A stretch of 64,000 nt of DNA from the NCBI GenBank assembly GCA_039583875.1, contig CM077157.1:76012346-76076345 (forward strand). Direction: 5' to 3'. Numbering within the stretch: position 1 is the first letter of the stretch; each line of letters opens with the position of its first letter. The position numbers and the translations under genes were made by a program. Below, piece after piece: positions 12,318 through 23,973 of the stretch. Source of the stretch: Platanthera guangdongensis (lineage: Eukaryota; Streptophyta; Magnoliopsida; Asparagales; Orchidaceae). The notes below the pieces were generated by a model, which worked only from the letters and a program-made list of their open reading frames with translations, did not search any database and was not told the DNA's origin.

Positions 12318-13301
12318 CATTCGTAGGCATAGTGGCCTTGAATGCCGCAAGAGGAACAAGAAGTGGTGTTAGCCTTGCTAACCTTCCGATAGGGGACAAC
12401 GCTCACTCGCAGGGTTCTTGGAGTTCCTAGCGTGATCACGATTGACTTCGACTCGGTAGACTTGAACTTTCCCTTATCAGGATATGTGGAAGAAAGATGC
12501 CCCAGGGGTGGACTTATTCTTCGTACTAGAATAACGGGAGTGAGCCTTAGATGCTAGGTGCTTTTCAATGTCCAAGGCGGCATTGAAAGTCATATTCAAG
12601 TCTGTATGACCGTAACACAAAAGTTTTCGCTGAATGTCGGGGTGAAGTCCCTTTCGAAATCTAGATAAAGTGACTTCGGGGAGCTCTTGAAGGTCACATC
12701 GTACCATACGGTCCTTAAGATCTCCCATATATTCAGCAACAGACATTGAGCCTTGCCGAAGGGTGGCAAGCTCATCGAACATCTGAGTCCGATGGTACGC
12801 GGGAACGTACTGATCGGTCAGCAGGTTCTTCATCACATCCCATCCAATGAGTGGGACCCCATGCCCAACTCCTAACCTACGTTCTTCATTCAGCCAATAC
12901 GTTTTGGCACGTCCCGTTAATTTCATCCTGACAACCTGAACCTTTTGGGGGTCTGTCAGGTTGTGTCATTCGAAATAACACTCCATGTCTATAGCCCAAT
13001 GGAGGAAGATCTGGGGATCTCCTATGCCATCATAGGTGGGGGTATTTATCTTGATGGCCCTCGTGATGTCAAAGCCTCGCTCGGGGCGGGGTTCTCGAGG
13101 GGGCACATGGGGAGAGTTTCCCTCAGAATCTGAATCAGAGTTATGTTGGTGCCGGTTGGGCCGGTCAACATTAACGGGTGGCGGGGGTGGCCTAGCCTGA
13201 TTTTGCAGGATCTGGGCTAAGACGTTTCTAAGCTCAGCCATTTCGGCCCGAAGACCAGCTATAGCCTCGGTGTTGGGATCACCATGCTCGTTCGCAGCCA
13301 T
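12318..13301 (-). pseudogene. gag: K gag with CCHC knuckle
   Basis: Starts MAANEHGD at 13301. A Pro/Asp/Ser-rich N-terminus is followed by the retrotransposon gag domain (INTPTYDGIGDPQIFLHWAIDMECYFE region, an in-frame TGA at 12966-12968, then TGRAKTYWLNEER and the gag core to 12477). The zinc knuckle CSSCGIQGHYAYEC (C-x2-C-x4-H-x4-C) is at 12358-12318 but in a frame no longer continuous with the core. Confidence 0.82.
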
Positions 13302-13389
13302 CCTAGACGTAGACGGGTTGTGTACTCCGTTCCTAGCCTAGTGCGCATTCAGGTTGGGAGGCCCCGGGCAAGATGAATTTCCTAGGGCT

Positions 13390-14627
13390 GTAGCTATATT
13401 GAAAATAAGATATTTTTATATATTCCCAATGTGAATAACACGTAGATCGTTAAATTTTTTTTTTTTGAAATTTTGCTGAAAAATAAAGATTTCAGCCCGC
13501 TATTGGCATACCACAGAAAATAATTTTTTTGATTTTCTAACGATCCGATCTCCAACAAGATGTAGGGATGTCGGATCGGAGATCTCCACGGATCTAATGC
13601 TCTATCTCCGCTCTACACGTCGTAGATCTACCGCACCTACACAACACCTACACCCACAATAGTTCCTCGTCACAAAAACGCAGTACAAACAACAAGGGAG
13701 GAATGGTCGACTCGAAACAACGATCGGAAATTTGAGTCTGAATATTCCCAAGAAAACACAAAGGTTGCCACTCCTTTTTGAGAGCAAGACCAGGGCTATT
13801 GGCCAAGATCCGCTCAGGCAAATAGGATCCACCCGATCCGGAAATAAAAAGCCTTTCAACGGCATTTTCGTTTCAAAACTTGCAGCGATTAATTTAAAGA
13901 TCCGGAGAAAATGATTTGCAAAAATCCACCACAACTAAGGAGAAGAATCACACAAGGAAGAGGAAAGAGATTACCCAACCAGAAAGCGTTTTACACAAGA
14001 TAACTGTGGGAGAATCACTCTCTTCACGGATCCACCAGTTTCACACCGAATGGGGCTGCTTCCTTCTTCCACGGAGTCGCACCGATAGAAGCCACGCGGA
14101 GTCGCACCGAACGGGGATGGAGGAGGCAAGGTTTGGCTTCACACCAGGGGGGGGGGGGCGGCTATAGGATTCTCTCCATGGTGGCCGAAATTCCTCAACG
14201 AGGATTTAGGGTTTCTTTTTTCAATGCTTTAACTCTTCATGATAGCCTCCTTTAAATAGGAGTTACAAACAAGGCTTAGCCCTTCATAATGGAGATTTAA
14301 TCTCATCCATCCGAATGGCTAATTGCACACCAATACTAAAAATAGTTCAAAATGAAAAAATAACAACACATGCAATGAATATAAAATTATCACATAAGCA
14401 TATGATAATTTTATATTCCAAATATAAAATAGAGTGCAAGAAAAGGAAATAAATAAAGCTAATGCGTTGTCGTGGCTGTAGCACGTCGCGGGCGGAGGTT
14501 GTAGCGTAGCCTTCCGTTAGCGTCATCGTGCCGCCTCACGTCCTTGAGTCGTATGGCCTTATCAACCGGATCATCAGCAGCATCGTCAGCATTGTCTTCA
14601 AATGGTGGAGGAGGGGCCGCGCCATCA
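13390..14627 (-). repeat. K 5' LTR; left boundary approximate
   Basis: The right edge is firm: sequence ends CCATCA at 14627 and T1 LTR follows. On the minus strand the LTR starts TGATGGCGCGG. A TATA-like TATTTAAAGG lies near 14262-14250. The other LTR is outside the window, so the left edge (somewhere in 13380-13520) rests only on the position of gag and the lack of coding sequence. I found no convincing tRNA primer site; TGGTATGCC near 13490 matches only the first six bases of the Met primer site. G tract at 14147-14158. No palindromic box array is seen here. Confidence 0.55.
14459..14627 (-). CDS. K polyprotein C-terminal tail encoded in its LTR
   Basis: From the first bases of the K LTR an open frame runs 55 codons and ends in a stop at 14459. 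It is acidic (DNADDAADDPVDKAI) and then basic, finishing ANGRLRYNLRPRRATATTTH. In CRM elements the pol ORF reads into the 3' LTR, which encodes the extreme C-terminus of integrase. This LTR is the 5' copy, so the tail would be used only from the matching 3' LTR outside the window. The reading through T1 sequence upstream of 14627 is accidental. Confidence 0.5.
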
Positions 14628-15404
14628 TAAGGGCTAGCGGCTACAGCAGCAACAACAGCAGTAGGGACTTCAGCCTTTATGTGTCCGCTTGGCTCTCCAG
14701 CACCTGCACAGGGACATCCCACCTAACGGTGACAAACAAGGCAATGGTCAGCATTCAGCTGACCAATTTTAAAATGACCCCACCCCTTTCCCGGGGCATT
14801 GGTATTCCTTCCCTGCGGGCATAGAATTTCATAGGCAGATATATACATACATTGTGCTCTCATGCACATACATTCCATCACAACCGTCAGCCACGCGGCT
14901 CGACGGTCCATGCACTCAGGGCATATTTTTGGTGTACCGGCGAACCGAGGTCCCACCACCATATTAGGGTCGCAACCCAACGATAAAATTTGAGCATTTT
15001 GCTCCATGGCGTGTAGCCAGAGACTTTAGTCTTAATGCACCGGGATTGGCCCGTAGCCCCCATTGTGTCATGGCGCGCAAGCCTAATACTCTTGCTATGC
15101 GCTCCAATAGACCGCACTTTCAGGTCTCTCGTCAGATGGACATAGTGCAGGTCGGATCATCCACCCCCCGTTGCTCAAGTTGTCTTGCCATCACCAAGCA
15201 CGACGTACTCGCGGCTACATAAAAGGCGCGGGTCGGTTTCACCTTTCCTGTTTCCTTTAGGTGAACTCATCAGTTCACACATAACCAGCCCATTCTCACA
15301 GAACTGGCTTCACATTCATCGGTTACTTAGGAGCCATGCCTCGCGTTAGCGGCAGAACTCAATTTCCATCCCTAGGCTTAACCGTACATCATAGCATCCA
15401 CTTG

Positions 15405-15645
15405 AGGGTTGTTTCCTAGACTGCCAAGCCAGTACTTCCTACTACTCCCCTTCATAGCCACAACCCACCAAGCATTCCAAGCATCAAGGGTATTCCCTGG
15501 CTACCACGCCAGTACTTCCTGCTTGACCCCTTCACAGGTACTACCCAACAGCACAAGCATTATATGGGTATTTTACCGGACTACCACTCCAGTACTTCCT
15601 GCTACTACCCTTCGCAGGTCGAACCCGTCGAGTCCTTAAACTACT
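15405..15645. repeat. Three 80-bp tandem repeats in the T1 LTR
   Basis: The core CCAGTACTTCCT occurs at 15429, 15509 and 15589, exactly 80 bp apart, within units that also share GGACTACCA-like and CACAAGCATT-like segments. The same cores occur at 63833, 63914 and 63994 in the other LTR, so the triplication predates insertion of T1. Confidence 0.85.
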
Positions 15646-16019
15646 CGTTTATCACGGAGTCTTCTCCGGTGCATATATACAACATCACCATTCCAGACCA
15701 ACCTGTCCAGATGGGCTTCACACAACATGCCTATTCCGTACTCCATTTCCGAATCTATATGCCAAATGAATGGGGATTCCATGAATCAACCAAGAGACTC
15801 CCGTAACAAGCCACCCTCTGGTGGGGGAATCATATGCAATGCCAAAAAGGAAGCCTTCATATGGCTAGGAAGAAAAGTCGTTACCCTTGAAGACCGCTTC
15901 GGTGCCATGAGATCCTAGCTGGCTGGAAAGAACCGCAGCGGCTTTTCCTCCACAATGCTGCGCTCGGATCTCTAGCCGGAACTCCGCAGCACCACCGGTG
16001 GTCGTCTCTCCTTCCTCCT

Positions 16020-16122
16020 CCTCCTTCTTCCTCTCTCTCTCTTTCTAAGTTTTAGAAATATGAAGGCCAAAGCTCAAATAAGCTTTTCCAACTCATTTCC
16101 TCTCTCTCTCTCTCTCTCTTTC
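16020..16122. repeat. CT microsatellites in the T1 LTR
   Basis: CTCCTCCT/CTCTCTCT tract near 16016-16045 and a (CT) run at about 16098-16121. Simple sequence; no other feature seen. Confidence 0.8.
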
Positions 16123-16214
16123 TTCCTCCCTTTGCCTTACGGACACAGGGAGGAAGCTCAGCCATTGGATCCCAGCTGAGAAAAGGAACGGTCATGATTT
16201 TGCCACAAATTCAA

Positions 16215-16745
16215 ATATTTTGCCTGATACGGCCTGTGACACGCCCGTGTCCCAGGCCGTGTACCTCAAGCGGTGCTCAACCGACTTATCCAGTCCAGTA
16301 CATGCCCATGTGACATGCCCGTATCACGGGCCGTGTCACCTGACACGCCTTCAGACATGCCCCTGTCTGGGTCCGTGTACATCTGGCTGCACAAAATTGA
16401 GATCAACCCAATTGGGACACGGCCAGTGACACGCCCGTGTCACCGGCCGTATACCCTAAGACGCAGCCATGTCCTGCCCGTGTTCACCAGTCCTCAATGC
16501 CTTGGGCACATCCCGTAATGGACACTGCCTGTGAAATGCCCATGTCCCAGGCCGTGTGCCCAAACACGGCACTAGACACGCCCCACCTCAATTTCGTCGA
16601 GCTGAAATTCATCGACCCGCAGAGGACACAGCCTCTGACACGCCCGTGTTAGAGGGCGCGTGCCCTCATTCTTTGTCGAACGGATTTTCGTCGAACGCTC
16701 GTCGACTGCTCACCCGAGTAGGACACGCCCGTATCCCAGGCCTTG
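16215..16745. repeat. T1 palindromic box array
   Basis: Repeated GACACGCCCGTGTC-type boxes with the flanks CCTGTGACACG and GTGTCCCAGG that can pair with each other. They occupy the start of U3 on the minus strand. The core is close to that of T2 (GACACGGGCGTGTC) and also of At. No canonical TATA box is seen immediately downstream. Confidence 0.82.
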
Positions 16746-16785
16746 TCACCCAATTTTTCCCAACTCTGGAATTTAGGGTGTTGCA

Positions 16786-16799
16786 ACCCTCCCCTCCTT
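16786..16799 (-). other. T1 polypurine tract
   Basis: The minus strand reads AAGGAGGGGAGGGT directly before the LTR start TGCAACACCC. Standard plus-strand primer position. Confidence 0.85.
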
Positions 16800-16899
16800 A
16801 CAAAAATTTCATCCCCGAAATTTGCAGAAAGTAAGGAAATCAAATAAAAGGATTTTATTCCACAACGTTCAATATAACGTGACACGCACTGCACAACAG

Positions 16900-19890
16900 T
16901 TACACAAAGAGCTCCGGAAACTCAGCTCGCATGGTTTGCTCTTGCTCCCATGTTAGCTCCTCATGGCCACAGTTATCCCACCGGACTTTGACCATCCCGA
17001 TTGTCTTGTTCCGCAACTGTTTATCGGCACGATCTTTGATCTGAATGAGCCTAACCTTTGTTGTTAGCCCATACTCCACCGGCACATGATCATTTTCGAT
17101 CATTTGAGCTGGATCATTAACGGCGTTCCAAAGCACCGAGATGTGAAACACATCGTGTAAGCCACCCAAGTCTGCCGAAAGAGCTAGCCGATATGCAGGT
17201 TCCCCAACTCGCTCCACCACTTCGAACGAACCAAGATTTCTCAGACTCAACTTTTTCAGTCGCCGAATCTTGGATATGCCTTAGAAGGGTTTGATCTTCA
17301 AGTATACCCAATCACCCACTGCGAACTCCACATTCCGGTGCTTGGCATTGTAGTGCTTCGCTTGACCATCCTGGGCTATCAATAGCCGCTCTCGGATCGT
17401 GCGTATTGTTGAGTTCGCTTCCATGACTTCGTTATGTTTATACACTTTGGAGTCACCTGCTTCCGCCCAAGCTAACGGTGTACGACACTTCCGACCATAC
17501 AGAGCTTCAAACGGTGCCAAACCGATGCTCGCTTGGTAGCTGTTATTGTAGGCAAACTCTACCAGATAGATATGATCTTCCCATCTCTTCCCAAAGTCCA
17601 GGGCGCACATTCAGAGCATATCGTCCATGGTTCTGTTGGTTCTCTTAGTCTGGCCATTCGTCTGGGGATGAAAGACCGTACTAAACATCAACTTTGTGCC
17701 CAACAGCTGATGGACCAGCCTCCAATCAGTCGAAGTAAATCGCCCATCTCGATCGCTCACGATGCCCTGAGGAACACCATGTAGTTGTACAATCTGTTCA
17801 ACATACAGCTTTGCCAAATTTTCCACGGAATCGTCCTGTTTATTCGGAAGGAAGTGTGCCACTTTTGTCAGCCGGTCTACAATCACCCAGATTGAATCGT
17901 TCCCGCGCTGAGATCTCGGCAATCCGTTCATGAAATCCATAGAAATATCATCGAACTTCCATTCTGGAATCGGCAACAACTCCAAGAAACCACCCGGCTT
18001 CTGGCATTCCGCCTTCACCAAAGCACAGGTCTGGCATTTGGCTACATAATAAGCAACATCTTTCTTCAGTCCTGGCCACTAGAACAGCTTCTTCATATCC
18101 CTGAACATCTTTGTGCTCCCAGGGTGAATTGAGTACTTCGTATAGTGAGCTTCGTACATCAACTCTTCCCTCAATTTGCCCAAATTCGGGACGCACAAAC
18201 GGCCCTATTTCCGCAAAAGGCCGTCATTCCAGGAGAATTTGCCCTCTGACCTGTCCTTGGCATAGCGTTGGAGACTCGCATCTAGCTCTATTGCTCGTCG
18301 AACCCTGTCCGCAAGGTCACACTGCACCTCCGTCCAGTTCAAACATGCACTGACTGTAGAATTCTTGTCAACACAAGAAATCTCTAACTCTTCCAACTCC
18401 TGGATTAGACGTTCATCATGCCTCTGCAATCAACTTGCCCTTGCCGGAGCTCTCCTACTCAAGGAATCCATGACCACATTCCCCTTTCCGGAAGTATAAT
18501 GAATCGCAAAGGTGTAGTCCCCAATGAACTCCAACCACCTTCGTTGTCGCATATTCAGGTCCTTCTGCTCCAACAAATACTTTAGGCTCTTGTGGTCTGT
18601 ATAGATTTTCACCTTTACGCCATACAGATAATGCCTCCACAACATCAGTGCAAAGATCACCGCCGCCAACTCTAGGTCGTGGACGGGATAATTTATCTCG
18701 TGCACCTTCAACTGGCGAGAGCCTTAAGCAATTACTTTCCCATTTTGCAGAAGAACGCAGCCTAAGCCGCTCCCTGAAGCATCACTGTAGATGTCAAATC
18801 CATCAGTACCACATGACGACGTCAACATCAGCGTCGTGGTCAACCGACACTTCAGCTCTTCAAAACCTTGCGCGCACTCCGTCGTCCAAACGAACTTCTG
18901 ATCCTTTCTCGTCAGTGTGGTTAGAGGCAAAGCGATCCGTGAGAAGTTTGCAACAAATCGTCTATAGTAGCCTGCCAGTCCAAGGAAGCTCCTGACTTCG
19001 GCCACAGAAGACAACACTGGCCACTCATGTATGGCCCTTATCTTTGCCGGATCCACTACTATGCCCTCTCCGCCTAGCACATGGCCCATAAAATCCACCT
19101 ATGATAGCCAAAACCCGCACTTCGAGAACTTGGCATAGAGCTTATTCTTTCTCAAAGTATGCAACACCAACCGCAAGTGGTTGTCGTGATCGGCTTCCAA
19201 TTGTGAGAACACCAGAATATCATCAATGAACACAATCACGAACAAGTCCAGGTACTCTCGGAACGTTCGGTGCATCAAATCCATAAACACCGATGGCGCA
19301 TTGCACAACCCAAAAGACATTACTGTGAACTCATAATGCCTGTAACGTGTTCCAAATGCAGTATTGGGAATATCATCTTCCCGTATCCTCAACTGGTAAT
19401 AACCATACTTCAAATCCAACTTGGAGAAAATGGTTGATCCCACAAGCTGATCCAACAACTCATCAATCCAGAGAATCAGATACTTAATCTTCTCGGTCAG
19501 CTTATTCAGTTCGCGGTAATCAATACATAACCGCAAGCCGCCGTCTTTCTTCTTCACAAACAGAACAGACATGCTCCAAGGTGACATGCTTGTGCGTATA
19601 TAACCCTGCTCCAACAACTCTTGTAGTTGGACTTTCAACTCCTCCATTTCCTTTGGCACGACGCGATATGGCGAGCGGGCCACAGGTTTCACACCTGGCA
19701 CCAACTCGATCGTGAAGTCAATCTCTCGCTGGGGTGGTAGCCCAGGGAGATCCTTAGGAAACACATCTACAAATTCCGATACTACCGGAACATCGCTTAC
19801 ACCGGCCTTTGGCTCAACAGCCTGAATCAGTGCGAAGTAGCACTCGGCGCCCTTCCGAACAGCCTTGACTACTTGGAGTGTAGATATCAA
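16900..19890 (-). pseudogene. pol: T1 pol: RT, RNase H, integrase, chromodomain; stops but one frame
   Basis: One reading frame runs from 19890 to 16900 with no frameshift but seven in-frame stops (codons at 19099, 18724, 18430, 18205, about 18080, 17611 and 17281). Domains: RT with FIDDILVFS near 19220, RNase H ([30 protein letters not shown]), integrase zinc site ending KCQTCALVK, integrase core with VIVDRLTK and VSDRDGRF, and a C-terminal chromodomain-like block (KQLRNKTIGMVKVRW, EELTWEQE). The third catalytic residue is changed: the motif reads GQTKRTNR where the family has Glu. The 5' end is at the T2 insertion; the protease continues at 41520. Confidence 0.9.
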
Positions 19891-19893
19891 CGT
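19889..19893. repeat. Target duplication AACGT, left side of T2
   Basis: AACGT directly before the T2 LTR start TGTAACA at 19894; the partner is at 41520-41524 after the LTR end. The exact 5-bp match confirms T2 as a single insertion into T1. Confidence 0.92.
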
Positions 19894-19954
19894 TGTAACA
19901 CCCCAAAATTTGAGAGAGGGTCAGCCAGCATTTTCTGACCAAGTTTGGTTTCTG

Positions 19955-20720
19955 GCAGGGGGCACACGGCCTGGGACACGGGCGTGTCCCAGGGCGTGTC
20001 GGGCCCCAGTCGATGTTTTGGTCGGGAGGTCGACGATTTTCGCTTGACGATGTGTCGAGACAAGGCACACGGCCTGAGACACGGGCATGTCTCAGGGCGT
20101 GTCGAGCCCGTGTCGACGATCGGTCCGGGGAGTCGACGATTTTCGCTTGATGATGTGTCGAGACAAGGCACACGGCCTAGGATACGGGCGTGTCCAAGGC
20201 CGTGTCAGTCGAGTGTCGAGAGTTCACTCGACGAAGTTCACTCGACGATGTGTCGAGTGTCGAGACTGGGGCATACGGCCTGTGACACAGGCGTGTCACA
20301 GGGCGTGTCCCGCTTGGTTGACAAACTTCGCTCGACGTTTTTCACTCGACGAGTGTCGAGTGTCGAGATAGGGGCACACGGCCTGTGACACGGGCGTGTC
20401 ACAGGGCGTGTCCCACTTGGTCGACGATCTTCGCTCGACGAAGTGTCGAGGCATTGAACACAGCCTAGAGCCCAGGCGTGTTGAGGTAGACACCGGCAAG
20501 GACACGGGCGTGTCCCGTACCCGTGTAGTTCTTGGGTTGTTTTCGGGGCTGTGTCGTAGGAGGCACACGGCCGACCACACGGTCGTGTCAGTGGGGACAA
20601 GGGCATGTCAGGGCGAACACGGGCGTGTCAGATGCTCGTGTGCTATTCCAGGCGCATCGATTTGTGACGGCGAATGGGGGACACAGCCTTGGACACGGGC
20701 ATGTGTCAGGCCATGTTCGG
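19955..20720. repeat. T2 palindromic box array, 5' LTR
   Basis: More than ten copies of CACGGCCTGNGACACGGGCGTGTC-like boxes. The best form is CCTGGGACACG and CGTGTCCCAGG separated by two bases, an 11-bp hairpin. Interleaved are GTCGACGA/TCGCTCGACGA units. It fills the first 0.8 kb of U3. Repeated at 38905-39665. Confidence 0.88.
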
Positions 20721-22172
20721 CCCAGGTGTTTTATTTTTTCAGACGGATCGTGGCCATTCCTTCCCATATTTTGGGATCTGATGGTCCAGAACTGCTCTTG
20801 GGGAGTTAAGTCCTAGAATAGGGTCGGAAACTCTCATTCTTCTTCAAGCTTTTCTCTTACTAAATTTTAGAGAGAAGGGAGAGCAAGGAAGAAGGTGAAG
20901 GAGGGTTTGGGCTGTAGGAGAAGCTTCGGTGCTTCAAATCGCGAGCCGAGTCCATATTCGTGGAGGCTAGATCATTGCGAGGGTTTTCATCCAGCTATTT
21001 TAGCATGGCTAGGAAGAGGATTCGGAAGGTAACGACACTTCTCCTCTCGATTTTAGGATGCATGTCTTTAACATCATTTTCTTTTCTAGTTTTGGGCACC
21101 AAACACTCAAATGAGAGGGGTTTTGGGTCACCAAGGTTCAAGAGGAACCTCCGGATCGATTGAGTCCATCCCCGACATGATTTACATTAGAGATCCGCTC
21201 CATTAGTGGATTAGGCATGGTGGGTGAAGCTGTAGTCGCGACCGTTAGTCCGACTTGGTGATGTTGCATACGAACTTTAAGGATTCGTAGAGATTCCGTT
21301 GCGACAAGATGCCATTTGTGATGTGGTGATGTTTTCCCCCATTTCCCGAGTGAATACTGTAGTCGGAACCAGACAAGGTTAGCTCCTCGTGGCGGTAGAT
21401 GGTTTCCTTGGTGGACAAGGTTAGCTCCGCATGAGTTGTAGATGGTTTCCTTGGTGCGCGGGAACGCCGCAGTACAAATGAGGGACTAGGGTGGAATTGT
21501 CTTGGTTTGTGATGTGCCAAGGCGTGGCTGTGTCTCCGTGGTCGGCTGGCTATCCCGTGACGTTCACGTCATGTGTGGAGTGTGTCCCGGCGAGACTAGT
21601 CCCCTTCTGTGAGACTGACGAGAACGCCAAGCATGGTGGCAAGCCAGGGCAATGAGGCCATGAGCGGGTGGGGTCCGGCAAGGCTTCTTAGAATCAGTCA
21701 GTTTGTGTTTGTTGGAATCCTGACATGAGATGTCAGAGCTTGTAGGCAAGCTTGGGTCTAAGACCTTGAGCGGGTGGGGCCTTTGCAAGAGTTCCATGTG
21801 GCGGCCTGTGTGCCATTGGGGGAAATTGAGTTAGCCCACTTTGTTTGTGGCTTTTTGCCAATGGGGAAACGATGAGTACCCATGTGATGTGATGATGTGC
21901 TAGATGCATACGAGATAGGGTGCCTTGGGTGAAGCCCGGGTTGTTGCATACATGTTGCATAAGTAGGCCCTTTTTATTATATGTTCAACCAGTAGAGAAC
22001 ATGTATGATGTGTGTGACATCCAAGCCTGTTTCTGTGGTTTCTTTTCTTTCTTATGAATATTGCATACGAAGTGCTAACTTGCAGGTTGGAGGAGTACCC
22101 CGGGGTCCGTTAGGGGCGGCCGGGAGGAGATGTGTTTGTTACACAGTTTGAGGTCAACCTTTGCTGACCCAC

Positions 22173-22177
22173 GTTAC
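22173..22177. repeat. Target duplication GTTAC, left side of At
   Basis: GTTAC precedes the At LTR start TGATTG at 22178; the partner is at 33617-33621. In the uninterrupted T2 3' LTR the sequence at the same place has a single GTTAC. Confidence 0.93.
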
Positions 22178-23293
22178 TGATTGTCTCTTAGATATCTGCA
22201 AGGAGAAAATAACCAAACTAATAATCCAACAAGGCAAGTATACCTATCGAAATGCAGCTAGGGGACACAAGTGTCGTATTAAAATCCGGGAACAGTTGAG
22301 TAAGCTTACTCACACGAAATCTATTATTTTATCGACGGAAAAATTAGGTTTTTTAGAAGAAAGCTAAACGTACTAAAGGAAGAGAACTACTTGCAATGAA
22401 AGAAAGCTACTTGCATGAAAAGATAAAGAGAGCTAAAAGAGCGATTAAACTTAAGCTTAGTAACGATGAGGGGAAAATGCACTCGATCAGAAATCACCTC
22501 GGCAAGAGTGGTTAGAAAAATACGATAAATAAACCTAAGCTAATTAGGGTAAAGGTCCTTGACTGTGGAGGTTCCATGAATATTGACATGCTTCTCTCGA
22601 AGGCCGTGCCTAACTGAGTTTAGGAAGGTCCGACCGACTCTCGCCTAAATCGGAGGCCTAAAACTCGCTTTACGCGGTAAACCCCACTATTGGATTTTGC
22701 TCCAATCCGGAAGATTTGAACGTCTGCCTCTCTCGAGGGGTGCGAACAACTCCCTTTACGCTTGAGTGCTCATTTTAAACTTTCGGCCTCTCGGCTAGCC
22801 CAGAATGAAAGCAAAGGTGGAGAGTATATATCGATGATATACCTCCAACCCGTGATAAATCAAGAGTAATTCAAGGCTAAACGCTAAAAAGAAAAGGTAA
22901 GATTCAAAGCATCATAACCTAACCACTCGAACCTCGGATCATCAAGATCGAGAACATGGAGGATTAGTTAATCATGGTGAGGTGGAAGAGGGGGGATGAG
23001 TAGAAGAAAAATAATGAAAACAGAGCAGAAACGAAAAAGAAAACAACACTTTTTATTAATGGAAACAGGGATCTTACAACTTGAAAACCAGAGATTACAA
23101 GTGCATGGAAAGTAAACTACACTATCATTAACATTATACTACAGAAAGAAGCTAGGAGCTAATACAGGTAAAGCATAAAGCTAGAGCTAAGAACTAAAAA
23201 TGAAGAGACATGCTTGAAAAAAGTTCAAAAATACAAAGGACAGAACCTCCCCTCTCAATGCAAAAAAGTGTCCTGAACCCTTGGAGTTGGGCT

Positions 23294-23302
23294 CTATTTA
23301 TA
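23294..23302 (-). promoter_or_regulatory. At 3' LTR TATA box
   Basis: The minus strand reads TATAAATAG, about 30 bp downstream of the palindromic box array in U3. The same element is at 32937-32945 in the 5' LTR, where it would drive the genomic transcript. Confidence 0.7.
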
Positions 23303-23329
23303 GAATTTTTCGGGTCGGGTCATGCCCCC

Positions 23330-23810
23330 CTGTCACGCCCGGGTAGGGCGTGACCCTGGGGCGTGACAAATTCGGTGCGACTTTTTCGGGCTGGAATTTA
23401 ATTCTGACGAAGTAGTTGAAGTACACACCCACAAGTCACGCCCTGGTAGGGCATGTACCTGGGGCGTGTTCTTTGCGGCGTGACTTTGTTGAGCTGAAAT
23501 TGAATGCTGGAGGTGACGGGCGGAATTGCTGAAGTACATGCCCATATGTCACGCCCGGGTCAGGCGTGACCCTGGGGCGTGACACTTTCGGTGCGACGGT
23601 GGAGCTGGAAAAACGAGCGCGTTGCGGCGATTCCTCAGAACCTGGGGACACGCCTCTGGAACACGCCCGTGTCGGATGTGACACGAGCGTGACAGAGGGC
23701 GTGTACACTAAGTTTCCACGGAATGCAGTTTCAGACCAATTGCTTCATTCCTCTGGGCTACACGCCCTAGGTACACGCCCGGGTAGGGCGTGACCTTGGG
23801 GCGTGTCACA
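23330..23810. repeat. At palindromic box array, 3' LTR
   Basis: Boxes such as GTCACGCCCGGGTAGGGCGTGACC, with 9-bp arms GTCACGCCC/GGGCGTGAC around five bases, plus ACACGCCCGTGTCGG-like units that resemble the Tekay boxes. Repeated at 32965-33450. Confidence 0.86.
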
Positions 23811-23973
23811 GCAAAATTCGGCTGAAAGCCGTGAAAACCTGCAAAAAGCAGAAAAAATGCATTAGCGACAAAAATATATACAAAGGGGAATCAAAATAAG
23901 TACTTTACAAGACATGATTTGCTTTAAAACCCCAAAAATATCCTAATAAAATTGACTGCAAACTGTATTATCA

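Larger units (their letters stand above)
14628..16785 (-). repeat. T1 3' LTR, partial
   Basis: Matches 63029-64000 over its left part. On the minus strand it begins TGCAACACCC at 16785. In the transcribed direction: box array (16745-16215), CT-rich microsatellites (16121-16020), three 80-bp tandem repeats (15645-15405), a block with a conserved Cys-rich frame (15007-14629), then truncation by K at 14628. About 330 bp present in the other LTR (62704-63028) is missing here and should lie beyond K. Confidence 0.82.
19894..22177 (+). repeat. T2 5' LTR, first part
   Basis: Starts TGTAACACCCCAAAA and matches 38843 onwards until the At insertion at 22178. The remaining 405 bp follow At at 33622-34026; together 2689 bp against 2677 bp for the 3' LTR. 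Contains the box array at 19955-20720. 20720-22177 holds no ORF I trust. Confidence 0.92.
22178..23973 (-). repeat. At 3' LTR
   Basis: 1796 bp, TGATTG...TTATCA. On the minus strand U3 starts at 23973. Box array 23330-23810; TATAAATAG on the minus strand at 23302-23294 just below it. About 1-2% different from the right LTR by eye. Confidence 0.92.

Noticed and set aside
13485..13500. TGGTATGCC on the minus strand as K primer site
   Set aside because: Only six bases agree with the initiator tRNA-Met site, and the flanks give no LTR end that can be confirmed.
13602..13934. Minus-strand 110-codon ORF in the K LTR
   Set aside because: Lies in the presumed R/U5 part, no similarity seen, low-complexity composition.
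19945..20388. Plus-strand ORFs of 90-150 codons over the T2 box arrays (also 38894-39424 and 39295-39744)
   Set aside because: They come from the GC-rich repeats, which lack stops in several frames; the peptides are repetitive and match no family I know.
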